A stretch of DNA of 26,025 nucleotides from CAYHGV01 sp964356135 (GCA_964356135.1 CAYHGV010000037.1:1-26025); one strand, 5' to 3'; shown: positions 15,026-23,027, counted from the first letter of the stretch. Made by a program: numbers and translations. Notes: generated by a model from the sequence alone, not told the origin.

Positions 15026-16252
15026 TTATGCCTTCTTTCGCTGCCGTGCCGCTTCGACATAGTCCGGCTTTTTGCCGGCGGTAATGACTTCCGGCGTAAT
15101 AATGCACTCGCCGATCCCTTTGAGCGACGGCAGTTCGAACATTATCTCTAACATCGCATTCTCGATCACCGCCCGCAGCCCCCGTGCCCCGGTATCCCGC
15201 TCCGCTGCCAATTCCGCAACTTTGTGCAACGCTTCATCGCTGAAGGTGAGCTTCACCCCTTCGATCTCAAAATATCGCTTGAACTGCTTGACCAGGGCAT
15301 TGCGGGGCTTGGTGAGAATCTCGATCAGTGCGTCTTTCGACAGTGAGTAAAGGGTGGTGATGACCGGCAACCGACCGACAAACTCAGGAATCAGTCCGTA
15401 TTTAACGAGGTCGTCGGGTTCGACCAAGGGCAGAATCTCATCCTTTTTCCTGCCCGATTGGTTGATGAGCTCGGCGCCAAAACCCATCCCTGATTTTTTC
15501 AGGCGATTTTCGATTATTTTTTCCAGGCTGCCGAAGGTGCCGCCGCAAATGAAAAGAATGTTGCGGGTATTGACCGGAATATACTGCTGCTCCGGGTGCT
15601 TTCGCCCGCCCTGAGGCGGAACGTTGGCAATCGTTCCTTCGAGAATTTTCAACAACGCCTGCTGCACCCCTTCACCCGAGACATCGCGGGTGATCGAAGG
15701 TGAATCCGACTTCCGCGCGATCTTGTCGATCTCATCAATATAAACAATTCCGGTTTCGGCTAAAGCGCTATCATAATTTGCCGCCTGCAGCAACCGCAAA
15801 AGAATATTCTCAACATCCTCACCGACATACCCGGCTTCGGTCAACGGCGTGGCATCGGAAATCGAAAACGGGACATTCAGGAACCGCGCCATAGTTTCGG
15901 CTAACAGCGTCTTACCCACGCCGGTTGGCCCGATCAAAAGGATATTGGCTTTTTCAATCTCGACGTCGGATTTGCTCGAGAAAACGCGCTTGTAATGGTT
16001 GTAGACCGCAACCGACAAAACCTTTTTCGAGTGCTCCTGGCCGATGACATACTCATCTAAAAAGTGCTTGATCTCGCTGGGCGGGGGAATATCGCGCGGT
16101 GAATAGATGCTCCGCTTCCCGTTCTCGCCTTTGACCATTTCCGAACAGAGCCGAACACAGTCATCGCAGATGTAGGCACGATGGCCGGAGACCAGCTGGC
16201 GCACCGCCGCGCGCGGCCGATTACAGAATGAACAGTGGGGTTGAGATTTCAC
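15026..16252 (-). CDS. clpX: ATP-dependent Clp protease ATP-binding subunit ClpX
   Basis: A 408-residue AAA+ unfoldase that threads substrates into ClpP. It has the N-terminal C4 zinc finger (Cys7, Cys10, Cys29, Cys32), Walker A GPTGVGKT (108-115), pore loop GYVG (141-144), Walker B IVYIDEID (169-176) and the conserved RDVSGEGVQQALLKILEG block (189-206). The ClpP-docking loop reads MGF (256-258) rather than the common IGF. Length and order match the family. The start is GTG 16252, overlapping the clpP stop as GTGA. This is the usual tig-clpP-clpX order, extended here by a glycosyltransferase gene. Confidence 0.97.
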   Translation of the reverse strand: MKSQPHCSFCNRPRAAVRQLVSGHRAYICDDCVRLCSEMVKGENGKRSIYSPRDIPPPSEIKHFLDEYVIGQEHSKKVLSVAVYNHYKRVFSSKSDVEIEKANILLIGPTGVGKTLLAETMARFLNVPFSISDATPLTEAGYVGEDVENILLRLLQAANYDSALAETGIVYIDEIDKIARKSDSPSITRDVSGEGVQQALLKILEGTIANVPPQGGRKHPEQQYIPVNTRNILFICGGTFGSLEKIIENRLKKSGMGFGAELINQSGRKKDEILPLVEPDDLVKYGLIPEFVGRLPVITTLYSLSKDALIEILTKPRNALVKQFKRYFEIEGVKLTFSDEALHKVAELAAERDTGARGLRAVIENAMLEIMFELPSLKGIGECIITPEVITAGKKPDYVEAARQRKKA

Positions 16253-16845
16253 TTCGTTACCTTACGCTTCTCGTACACCTCATCGATGATTCCATATTCT
16301 TTTGCCTCGTACGGCGACATAAAGAAATTACGGTCGGAATCCTTCGCTATCCGTTCAACTGACTGACCGGTATGCTTGGAGAAAATCTCATTCAATTTTT
16401 CTTTCAGCCGGATAATCTCGCGGGCATGGATTTCAATATCGGTTGCCTGACCGGAGATACCCGAAACCTCGGGCTGATGAATCATAATCCGGGAGTGAGG
16501 AAGCGCATAGCGCTTGCCTTTTTCGCCGGCGCCGAGGAGCAGAGCCGCCAGGCTCGCCGCCATCCCCATGCAGATCGTCGAAACCTTCGCCCGGATATAC
16601 TGCATGGTATCATAGATCGCAAGACCGGAAGAAACGATGCCACCGGGTGAATTAATATAGAGCTGGATATCCTTTTCCGGATCCTCGGCTTCGAGAAACA
16701 GCAACTGGGCGATAACGACATTGGCGACGACATCATCAATCGGCGAGCCGATGAAGATGATCCGCTCTTTCAATAACCGCGAATAGATATCATACGCCCG
16801 TTCACCTCGGCCTGTCTGTTCAATTACCATCGGTACATAATACAC
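16249..16845 (-). CDS. clpP: ATP-dependent Clp protease proteolytic subunit ClpP (Asn in triad position)
   Basis: A 198-residue Clp protease subunit from GTG 16845. This start is chosen because AGGAGG lies six bases upstream and the protein then begins YYVPMVIEQTGRGERAYD like other ClpPs. Upstream in-frame codons reach back into tig. The nucleophile is Ser98 in CMGMAASLAALL and the base is His123 in IMIHQP. Aligning DSDRNFFMSPYEAKEYG with the usual DTERDxFMS/LS block puts Asn173 where the catalytic Asp normally is (AAT codon near 16327). A Ser-His-Asn triad is known for Listeria ClpP1, so the enzyme may be active but differently tuned. The gap to tig is 22 bases, and clpX overlaps its end. 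Confidence 0.96.
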   Translation of the reverse strand: MYYVPMVIEQTGRGERAYDIYSRLLKERIIFIGSPIDDVVANVVIAQLLFLEAEDPEKDIQLYINSPGGIVSSGLAIYDTMQYIRAKVSTICMGMAASLAALLLGAGEKGKRYALPHSRIMIHQPEVSGISGQATDIEIHAREIIRLKEKLNEIFSKHTGQSVERIAKDSDRNFFMSPYEAKEYGIIDEVYEKRKVTK

Positions 16846-16867
16846 GTTTGACCTCCTCTGCGATCCG

Positions 16868-18112
16868 TCATCCGCCAAGAAACGTGGCGGACTCTCGACG
16901 GGCTTGGGTTAATAACCAGGAGCTTACCTTTTCCCGGCTTATCCGTGTGGCTAAGCCTTCAATCCGGCGCAGGCGATAGAATGAATCTCTCAACTTATCC
17001 GGCTCGGTATTCAACTGCCGGGCATACTCCTCAATCCGTTTCTGAATTTCTTCCTGAGTTGCCTTGAGTCCTTCCCGTTCGATAATCATATCGAGAATCA
17101 AATCGAGCTTCACCCGGTCGCCGGCCACGGGCAGGATTTTTTTTCGAGTTTCCTCCGAATCAGTGAGTTTGTTCTCCTCCAGCATCAAATAATACGTTCG
17201 TGCCACCAACGACGACGGCGGCGAAAATTTATGAACATCCAGCAGATGTTTATAAATCTGGTTTATCATATCCTTTTCGATTAATCGCTCCTCTTCGAGT
17301 TTTAACTCTTCGATCAGCTTATTCCTTAATGCCTGTTCGTTTTCAAAATTCAGATTCCGGGCAAACTCGTCGTCGACCGGCGGCAGGTTCCGTTCTTTCA
17401 CATCAATAATTTTGAATCGATAGCTGAGTGTTTTCCCTTGTAACGCCGGATCGGAATAGTCCTTGGGAAATTCGATCTCAACCGTTCGCTCCTCCCGCGC
17501 TTTGACCCCGACCAGCCCTTCGTTAATTTCCTTGAAGTTTAAGTCATCACCCAGCTGCATCAAAACCCCGGTATCTTTCTTAACGACCCTTTTATTGTCA
17601 TAAACCGTATAATCTGCCAGGAGAAAATCGGCACGCTCTGCAGGCCGTTCTACCGGGCTGAAGACCGCCAACCGCTCCTGGAGTTCCAGGAGCCGCTGCC
17701 CCATCGCTTCATCAAATCCTTTGACCGCCTGGTGTTTCACCCGGATTCCGGTATATCCTTTCAACTCGAATGCAGGAATAACCTCAAACGAAATTTTAAA
17801 CCGCAGGCTTCGATCCTCTGCCAGGACAACATCCGATGCTTCACCCTGGGTTATCGGCTTGAAACCGTTTTTATCGATAACTTCATGATAGCTTTCCTGG
17901 ATTAATCGATCGATAGTATCGGCTTCTATCGAATCTGCGAATCTTTTTTCTACTAACGGCTTGGGCGCCTTACCCTTACGAAAACCAGCAATTTGAGCCT
18001 TTTTCTGATAGAACCGGGTCAATTCCTCCCAGCGGTCTTTAACCCGTTCCGGCTCAATCGTTATTTCGATCTCTTTCAGCCATTCCTTTGGCTCGGTAAC
18101 GTTGATTTCCAT
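16868..18112 (-). CDS. tig: Trigger factor chaperone
   Basis: A 414-residue trigger factor. The N-terminal ribosome-binding domain carries the signature AGFRKGKAPKPLVEKRF (about 42-58). A PPIase-like domain follows (roughly 145-240, with LADYTVY and LNFKEINEGLVGVKAREE blocks). The rest is the helical substrate-cradling C-terminal domain. It binds nascent chains at the ribosome exit and has peptidyl-prolyl isomerase activity in most species. No Shine-Dalgarno precedes ATG 18112. A TATAAT hexamer lies so close that the mRNA may be nearly leaderless. It heads a tig-clpP-clpX-glycosyltransferase series on the minus strand, 60 bases downstream of tRNA-Leu. Confidence 0.95.
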   Translation of the reverse strand: MEINVTEPKEWLKEIEITIEPERVKDRWEELTRFYQKKAQIAGFRKGKAPKPLVEKRFADSIEADTIDRLIQESYHEVIDKNGFKPITQGEASDVVLAEDRSLRFKISFEVIPAFELKGYTGIRVKHQAVKGFDEAMGQRLLELQERLAVFSPVERPAERADFLLADYTVYDNKRVVKKDTGVLMQLGDDLNFKEINEGLVGVKAREERTVEIEFPKDYSDPALQGKTLSYRFKIIDVKERNLPPVDDEFARNLNFENEQALRNKLIEELKLEEERLIEKDMINQIYKHLLDVHKFSPPSSLVARTYYLMLEENKLTDSEETRKKILPVAGDRVKLDLILDMIIEREGLKATQEEIQKRIEEYARQLNTEPDKLRDSFYRLRRIEGLATRISREKVSSWLLTQARRESATFLGG

Positions 18113-18120
18113 GGTTATAG

Positions 18121-18126
18121 ATTATA
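18121..18126 (-). promoter_or_regulatory. TATAAT -10 element next to the tig start
   Basis: A perfect -10 hexamer lies 8 bases upstream of the tig ATG. No good -35 is seen at 16-18 bases. If used, transcription would begin at or just before the start codon. Confidence 0.4.
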
Positions 18127-18172
18127 ATTTGCGAGGTAAGGCCTAAGTTTATTGGCTGACCTCTCCCGTTTA

Positions 18173-18254
18173 TGCGCGGGGCGGGAGTTGAACCCGCAAG
18201 CCTTGCGGCACACGCTCCTAAAGCGTGCGTGTCTGCCAATTCCACCACCCGCGC
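18173..18254 (-). tRNA. tRNA-Leu, anticodon UAG
   Basis: An 82-base cloverleaf. Acceptor GCGCGGG pairs with CCCGCGC. The D-arm contains GGAATTGGCAGAC. The anticodon stem CACGC/GCGTG encloses loop TTTAGGA with anticodon TAG. A class II variable arm (GCC-GCAA-GGC) and T-arm GCGGG-TTCAACT-CCCGC follow. The discriminator is A at 18173, and CCA is not encoded. It reads CUN leucine codons. Confidence 0.95.
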
Positions 18255-18261
18255 GTGCAAT

Positions 18262-18303
18262 GACGGGATATATCTGCCAATTCCGCCATCCTCGCCCGTC
18301 CAA
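18262..18303 (-). pseudogene. 5' half of a second tRNA-Leu
   Basis: Just upstream of the intact tRNA, the minus strand reads GCGAGGATGGCGGAATTGGC and on to AGA, the acceptor and D-arm of a tRNA-Leu, then breaks off into ATATATCCCGTC. The piece is enclosed by GACGGG/CCCGTC (18262-18267 and 18295-18300), so it can fold as one hairpin. There is no anticodon arm. Confidence 0.6.
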
Positions 18304-18344
18304 ATTATAGAAGTGGCACTGAAGGTGTCAAGGAGAAAAAGCTC

Positions 18345-18470
18345 TTGACAAGATTCGGATTTTGCTTAACTTATAGTAATGTTTAAACATTCAGGCCTAA
18401 ACCATAGGGATGGTTGGGTAGCCATATGCTTTGTCCGTGGAGACTTTGAGCTTGAGGACAAAAGGAGGTA
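18345..18470 (+). promoter_or_regulatory. Promoter region and structured leader of the lipoprotein gene
   Basis: TTGACA (18345-18350) and TATAGT (18372-18377) are separated by 21 bases, an unusually long spacer; TAACTT at 18367 gives 16. They are followed by the perfect palindrome AATGTTTAAACATT (18378-18391). Next come a nested stem GGC-AACCA...TGGTT-GCC (about 18395-18423) and a 7-bp stem TTTGTCC/GGACAAA (18430-18436 with 18456-18462). The second stem stops one base before the first ribosome site GGAGGT. Confidence 0.5.
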
Positions 18471-18520
18471 GAGCAATGGTAAAAACCCGTCTTGGAAATT
18501 CAATAAATCAAGGAGGTACC

Positions 18521-20329
18521 ATGTTAAAAAGATGGACTGTGGTTATACTAACTGCCGCCATCGGATCACTCTTATACCTGAGCTGTCCGGCAAATTGGCC
18601 GCCGAGAATTGTATCCTTTGATCAGGACCCGACTGCTCCTGCGCGCAGCGATACCGTATCCGTAACCTGCCACGCTGTAGATGATGATGGCGATACCTTG
18701 ATCTTCGAGTGGAAAAACTATGGGGGAGCATTATTAGAACCAATCAATGATAGTATTGTTTCGTGGATTGCGCCCACTACCACTGGTAATTATCGGGTAT
18801 GGGTCAATATCCGGGATAATCGCGGTGGGTTCATCAGTGATACGATCGATATAGCCATAGCCGCTCCTTCCCGGGTATTCGTTTCTGTCGATACCAACTC
18901 TGCCCCGGGCACTATCAGTCTGAGCTGGACCCGAAACCTTGATACGGATTTCCTCCGATATGAAGTCTATTCATCTCTGACCAAAGGCTCTCTGCCCGGC
19001 GGCGGTACCCTTGATACATCGATCATTGACCAAACCGATACCAACTATACCATACGAGGGCTCGTTGCGAACCAGACTTACTATTTCATGGTCGTCGTGG
19101 TAAATGAAGTCGGGTACCGGTCAAACTCTAACGAAGCGAGCGAAATGGTTCAGAGCTTACCCCCGACTCCGATAACTCTATATACCCCCAAATACATCGA
19201 AACAACTGCGATCCGACTCGTCTGGAGTCAGAATCCGGACAACGACTTTACGAAATACGAAGTCTTCGCCTCCCAGAATGCCGGCTTCAATCCGGATTCC
19301 CTTACCCTGGTCACCACCTTCACCCGTCGAGCTGATACCACCTATCTTGTGACGGGTCTTAATCCAAAGACTATGTACTACTTCAAGGTGATGGTTACCA
19401 ATACCGGTAGTTTGTCTGACACATCGAACGAAATGAGCACCAAGACTACGGCGATCTATTCAATCGGTGCGGGTGCTGCAAAGAAACTTGACCTGTCGAT
19501 GCCGGGCTATGCATTTGTTGCTGCCAGTGTTTTATCAGCCTTTAACGTTATTACTCCTGAACATCCTGCCTGGTACGGCTCTTTATCTTTGCCTGACCAA
19601 TGCTACCACCTCTTCGTTTCCGCGGTCGGAGAAACCTCGTACGTCTATCTGGCATACGGAACCTCCGGTTTGGTTAAAGCGAATGTCACCAACCCTGCTG
19701 TTCCACTGGTTGTTGCTACCCTGGATACGGGTTGGGTCAACTCGGTATACAAGGATGGAGACTTCGTTTACTTCGGCACTTATTACGACTCCAAGTACTA
19801 CTTCGCCCTCACCGATGCTGCAACACTGACGTTTTTAAATACGATACCGATGCCGGACCGAGTTTCGGATATCTTCGTTTACAATAACTACGCCTATCTT
19901 GCCTGCAACTATGGTGGTCTCCGGATTATCAATGTGTCGAATCCATATCTTCAGGACCCTCAGGAAATCAGTCATATCACATTCCAGGAACCGGCGAACG
20001 GACTCTATCTTTATGGAACCACCGCCTATATCGCAACCGGTTCTACCGGTTTGATCTCGATTGATATCAGTCAGCCCAATCTGCCGCGAATTCTCGATAC
20101 CCTCGATACACCCGGTTATGCCCAGGATGTATTTGTCGTTGGTAACTACGCCTACGTCGCCGATGGCCAGGGCGGCTTACAGAAAGTTTGGATTGGAAAC
20201 GGGCCGGAAAATATGGCACTGGTTATGACCTATGCAGTGCCCGGGGGTGACATCTGGGATGTCCGCGTCACCTCCTCCCACGCCTTCCTCGCTGATTATA
20301 CTGGTTCATTCGAAGTCTTGGCCTGGTAG
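18521..20329 (+). CDS. Surface lipoprotein: Ig/PKD-like domain, two FN3 domains and LVIVD-like beta-propeller
   Basis: A 602-residue exported protein. The N-terminus MLKRWTVVILTAAIGSLLYL ends in SC (Cys22), a lipobox-like site. Residues 28-114 look like an Ig/PKD module (VSVTCHAVDDDGDTLIFEW). About 119-212 and 214-312 are two fibronectin type III domains with the paired motifs LRYEVYSS/TKYEVFAS and NQTYYFMVVV/KTMYYFKVMV. Residues 325-602 repeat VYLAYGTSGLVKANVTNP, AYLACNYGGLRIINVSNP and AYIATGSTGLISIDISQP, an LVIVD-type propeller. The role is probably binding at the cell surface; the ligand is unknown. I chose ATG 18521 (AAGGAGGT three bases upstream). A second in-frame ATG at 18476 also has a strong GGAGGT site and would add 15 residues before the signal peptide. 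Confidence 0.87.
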   Translation: MLKRWTVVILTAAIGSLLYLSCPANWPPRIVSFDQDPTAPARSDTVSVTCHAVDDDGDTLIFEWKNYGGALLEPINDSIVSWIAPTTTGNYRVWVNIRDNRGGFISDTIDIAIAAPSRVFVSVDTNSAPGTISLSWTRNLDTDFLRYEVYSSLTKGSLPGGGTLDTSIIDQTDTNYTIRGLVANQTYYFMVVVVNEVGYRSNSNEASEMVQSLPPTPITLYTPKYIETTAIRLVWSQNPDNDFTKYEVFASQNAGFNPDSLTLVTTFTRRADTTYLVTGLNPKTMYYFKVMVTNTGSLSDTSNEMSTKTTAIYSIGAGAAKKLDLSMPGYAFVAASVLSAFNVITPEHPAWYGSLSLPDQCYHLFVSAVGETSYVYLAYGTSGLVKANVTNPAVPLVVATLDTGWVNSVYKDGDFVYFGTYYDSKYYFALTDAATLTFLNTIPMPDRVSDIFVYNNYAYLACNYGGLRIINVSNPYLQDPQEISHITFQEPANGLYLYGTTAYIATGSTGLISIDISQPNLPRILDTLDTPGYAQDVFVVGNYAYVADGQGGLQKVWIGNGPENMALVMTYAVPGGDIWDVRVTSSHAFLADYTGSFEVLAW

Positions 20330-20355
20330 GTTAAAAAAATAGCGCAATAAATTCT

Positions 20356-20392
20356 AAGGGGCTATCTCAGCAAACTGAGATAGCCCCTTTTT
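20356..20392 (+). terminator. Intrinsic terminator after the lipoprotein gene
   Basis: A perfect 15-bp stem (AAGGGGCTATCTCAG, loop CAAA, CTGAGATAGCCCCTT) runs straight into a five-T tract, 27 bases after the stop codon. Confidence 0.95.
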
Positions 20393-20409
20393 CGTTTAGA
20401 TAAAAATTT

Positions 20410-21273
20410 TTATAAATTCAAATAGTGTGCAATATTAGCGTCTTTGTTTACTACCGGTTTTATCGCACCTTTCGCCGAAGTTGCGATTGTCGTCACCCCT
20501 GGTCCGTGCCCGGCAATGACGCAGTTGGAATGAACGACCACCCCGACCGATGACGCCCCTTTCTTAAAGCAGCGGCCGTAGGTGTTGTCGGTATCGGCTA
20601 AAAAGACGACATCGCCAAACCGGAGCTCACGAAGACCCAATCGGTTCAAACTCTCTTCGTCCTGAGTGGTAATGTCATAATCGCCCGATGCCGCCGACAC
20701 TGAACCCAATCCTGAACCCATCAACTCCGGTGGAATAATGTGGGTAACCGGAAACTTTAAGGTGCCGGCTTCCGGCACCCATCCCATCTTTTCAAACAGT
20801 GCCGGGTCGAGGTTGTAGAATTTCACCTCGGGCAGATCGTCAATCGCCAGTCCCTGGCCGCATGCCCGAATCTGAATTTTATCACCGATTACGAGCTTTT
20901 CCAGGGTCGGTTGATCAAACCAGCAGAGAACATGCTCAATCCCGCCGTGCTTGCCGGTGACATAGCCCTGAGCACCCTTGGCATCGCCGGATACGACCGA
21001 TGCCCGATTACCGATACAGGCGTAGAGATTCAAGCCCGGGTTTTCGTAGTCCTTTTCGTTCATATTTCGGATACTCACTCCCGGCTCAATATGGTCGCCC
21101 ACCCAAGCCAACGCCAGATCGCCGACTTTGATATTATAGGTTATTCCGCCCGTGCCTGGAAACACCTTCGGTTCACCCTCATGGGTAATCCGGTAGGGAG
21201 TGCGGACACGGGGCGATGCCACCTCGCCCAGAACCGAAATCACGACTAACTTATCCTTATTGGTCTTCAACAT
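20410..21273 (-). CDS. DUF4438 domain protein
   Basis: A 287-residue cytoplasmic protein that I recognise as DUF4438, a family with a solved Thermotoga structure but no assigned reaction. Conserved-looking blocks are EVASPRVRTPYRITHEGEP (18-36), FPGTGGITYNI, GDLALAWVGDHIEPGVS, YACIGNRASVVSGDAKGAQG, the acidic MGSGLGSVSAASGDYDI and a C-terminal VIAGHGPGVTTIAT. The many Gly/Asp/His loops suggest an enzyme with a metal or nucleotide ligand, but this is a guess. The ATG at 21273 has a strong AAGGAGG site. It is convergent with the lipoprotein gene, and the terminator lies between them. The upstream spacer is filled with repeats. Confidence 0.85.
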   Translation of the reverse strand: MLKTNKDKLVVISVLGEVASPRVRTPYRITHEGEPKVFPGTGGITYNIKVGDLALAWVGDHIEPGVSIRNMNEKDYENPGLNLYACIGNRASVVSGDAKGAQGYVTGKHGGIEHVLCWFDQPTLEKLVIGDKIQIRACGQGLAIDDLPEVKFYNLDPALFEKMGWVPEAGTLKFPVTHIIPPELMGSGLGSVSAASGDYDITTQDEESLNRLGLRELRFGDVVFLADTDNTYGRCFKKGASSVGVVVHSNCVIAGHGPGVTTIATSAKGAIKPVVNKDANIAHYLNL

Positions 21274-21344
21274 TGTTCCTCCTTGAATAAAAAATCTTAA
21301 AAGATTGAAATCGAACTGTCAATATGACACCGAATCATTATAAA

Positions 21345-21485
21345 AATCTTACCACAAAGAGCACAAAGGACACAAAGATTAATAAAAACTTTTTTTAAAT
21401 TATTTTCTTTAGGCACTTGGTGTGCCCCATTAGAAAACACTATATTAAAAAATCGGATATCTAATGGAGAGCTTTGTGGTTCAAC
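21345..21485. repeat. CTTTGTG phrase repeat with nested CCCCATTAGA hairpin
   Basis: ACCACAAAGAGCACAAAGG-type words (from 21350) flank a hairpin at 21425-21434 with 21460-21469. The phrase then resumes as AGCTTTGTGGTTCAA. The loop sequence (TATATTAAAAAATCGG) resembles that at 12056-12100. Confidence 0.75.
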
Positions 21486-21567
21486 ATCTTCGTGTGGTGT
21501 TTATTACAGTTCTTTACATCTGGAAGTGGCAATTTATTCATTAAATCGAGATTATTCTCTTCCAGAC

Positions 21568-21660
21568 TGTGTCACAATGTTATTCAGAGGAGTGAACCGA
21601 CGAAGAATCTCAGTTAAGCTGCAGAAAAAGATGAGATTCTTCACTTCGTTCAGAATGACA
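21568..21660. repeat. Inverted-repeat element of GAAGAATCTCA / TGAGATTCTTC type
   Basis: The arm around 21580-21612 (ends GACGAAGAATCTCA) is the imperfect inverse of 21632-21657 (TGAGATTCTTCACTTCG). It is a dispersed palindrome of the kind common in bacterial spacers. Confidence 0.7.
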
Positions 21661-21703
21661 TTAAATGTCAAGAGATTTATGAAACATTACACTTGATTCA
21701 TTC

Positions 21704-21991
21704 TCCCTACTGCCTACTACCTACCCTTTACGCTCTACTCCCTACGCCTTACTGCCTACTCCTTACGCTCCTTTCCGTGCCCTCAGTGTCTTCCGTGGTT
21801 AGATCCTCATCTGTGTCTATCTGTATGCATCTGTGGTTAATATCCCTTGTAGTTCACACTCTCTTTCATCTGTGTTTATCCGTGTCGCCTCGTTTTCGAG
21901 CCGAACCATTTAACCATTTTTCCATCTCTGTTCATCCGTGTTTATCCGTGGTTAAATTTTCCGTGTCCTCCGTGTCTTCCGTGGTTATCAC
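21704..21991. repeat. CTAC/TACGCC phrases followed by TCCGTG/TCTGTG phrases
   Basis: Bases 21704-21771 consist of CCTACTGCC-, CTACGCC- and TTACGC-type words. Bases 21773-21991 consist of CCGTG, TCTGTG and TCCGTG words spaced about 9-12 bases apart, often closing with GTGGTTA. A GCCTCG-TTT-TCGAG palindrome (near 21887-21901) is nested inside. The whole spacer 21274-22047 has no gene, and open frames across it are repeat translations. Confidence 0.75.
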
Positions 21992-22000
21992 TTTTACACC

Positions 22001-22028
22001 TTGACAGAATCGACCGGTCGGGTAAGTT
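22001..22028 (+). promoter_or_regulatory. Promoter of the Tat-exported protein gene
   Basis: TTGACA (22001-22006), a 16-base spacer and TAAGTT (22023-22028) lie just upstream of AAAGGAG (22036-22042) and ATG 22048. Confidence 0.5.
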
Positions 22029-22047
22029 TGTCAAAAAAGGAGCCGGA

Positions 22048-22941
22048 ATGGATTTTAAAAACATGCTCGAGAACGGTCAACCGGTATCACGCCGCACTTT
22101 TTTAAAAGCAGCAACAATCTTCGGACCAGTCCTCCTCTTCTTTGGTCGGGTCGGGAATCTCTTTGCCGGCAAATGGGAACATTCGAAAGAGAACTACTGG
22201 CAGGGCAACATTTTTAAACAGACCAATGTTGACCTCAGCCAGTACAGTAAAGGAATCATCGGCGCGCGCATCGACGGCACATGGTCAAATTATAAAATCC
22301 AGGCTTTAAGCCCGGAATTCATCAAATGGAATGTCGAAGAGCGGCTCAAAACCCTCGAAGGCATTGAAAAAGGCGAGATGCCCACTTCGATGGCCGGTCC
22401 CCATAATGCCGCGGTTGCCAGTTACGGCTCGGGCCGCCTCGATTCCCAGGTAATGATCAATAACGCAGTTAAAGGCTTGGGCTGCGCGCCGAAAAAAGAA
22501 AAAATAAAAGACCGGATCGCCCTTTTGAAAGAAACCTTTGAAGATCCGATGCCGAAAAAATTGGGTATTCTCAAATCATCCTACCAGGACCCGGAGTTCT
22601 GGGACTGGACCAAGCAGACTTCGCTCGAGCTCTATACCGTCCCCGATTTTGAGACCCATACGTTTTTAAATATAATGAAGAATCCGGTGGTCGGGATGGT
22701 CTTTTTGGATTTCCCTTCGTTTGAAATTCGCGCCGTTACCCGTCTCGTCCATCCCGAAGACAAAAGTGCAAGCGAAGAAGAGCAGAACCTCACCGAGTAT
22801 GTCAATCTCGTCCACGATTACTTCCACTCTAAAGCCCCGAGAAAATCGATCCTGATGGTCTTCCACGTCATCGAGCTGTTCGACAACTCTCCGGGCAGGC
22901 AGCGGGGAATTCGGGTGGTGCCGCCTCTGCCCAAGGAGTGA
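22048..22941 (+). CDS. Tat-exported protein of unknown function
   Basis: A 297-residue protein with a textbook twin-arginine signal: VSRRTFLKAA (13-22), a hydrophobic stretch to residue 40 and a likely cut after LFA. Tat export implies folding, often around a cofactor, before crossing the membrane. The mature part contains a conserved-looking MAGPHNAAVASYGSG segment, a NNAVKGLGCAPKK block with the only cysteine, then YTVPDFETHTFLN and VGMVFLDFPSFEIRAVTRLVHPEDKSA. I do not recognise the family. No metal-site pattern is certain, although several His and Asp residues are spaced along it. Start ATG 22048 has AAAGGAG five bases upstream. The next gene begins 86 bases downstream on the same strand. 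Confidence 0.8.
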   Translation: MDFKNMLENGQPVSRRTFLKAATIFGPVLLFFGRVGNLFAGKWEHSKENYWQGNIFKQTNVDLSQYSKGIIGARIDGTWSNYKIQALSPEFIKWNVEERLKTLEGIEKGEMPTSMAGPHNAAVASYGSGRLDSQVMINNAVKGLGCAPKKEKIKDRIALLKETFEDPMPKKLGILKSSYQDPEFWDWTKQTSLELYTVPDFETHTFLNIMKNPVVGMVFLDFPSFEIRAVTRLVHPEDKSASEEEQNLTEYVNLVHDYFHSKAPRKSILMVFHVIELFDNSPGRQRGIRVVPPLPKE

Positions 22942-23027
22942 TAAATTTGAACCCAGACACTGATGAACACGGAGTTATAATGCTTGTAAATACAAACTAC
23001 CACACAGATAAACCAAGGATTTTAATA

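Noticed and set aside
15072..15894. Plus-strand open frames opposite clpX.
   Set aside because: They are compositional shadows of a well-identified gene, and their translations are low-complexity Ser/Arg-rich.
18392..18425. GGCCTAAACCAT followed by a GGGTAGCC-type end looked like part of a c-di-GMP-I riboswitch before the lipoprotein gene.
   Set aside because: The highly conserved 5' half (GACGCAAAGC and the P1b hairpin) is absent, so the match is only local. The leader is structured, but I do not assign a ligand.
21704..21991. Repeated words at near-regular spacing resembled a CRISPR array.
   Set aside because: Units are short, non-identical and overlap in phrase, there are no unique spacers of constant length, and no cas gene is in the window.
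21693..22004. A 103-codon open frame in the spacer before the Tat-exported protein.
   Set aside because: It translates the CTAC and TCCGTG phrases (LLPTPYCLL and SVSSVV runs) and has no domain. It is an open frame through repeats.
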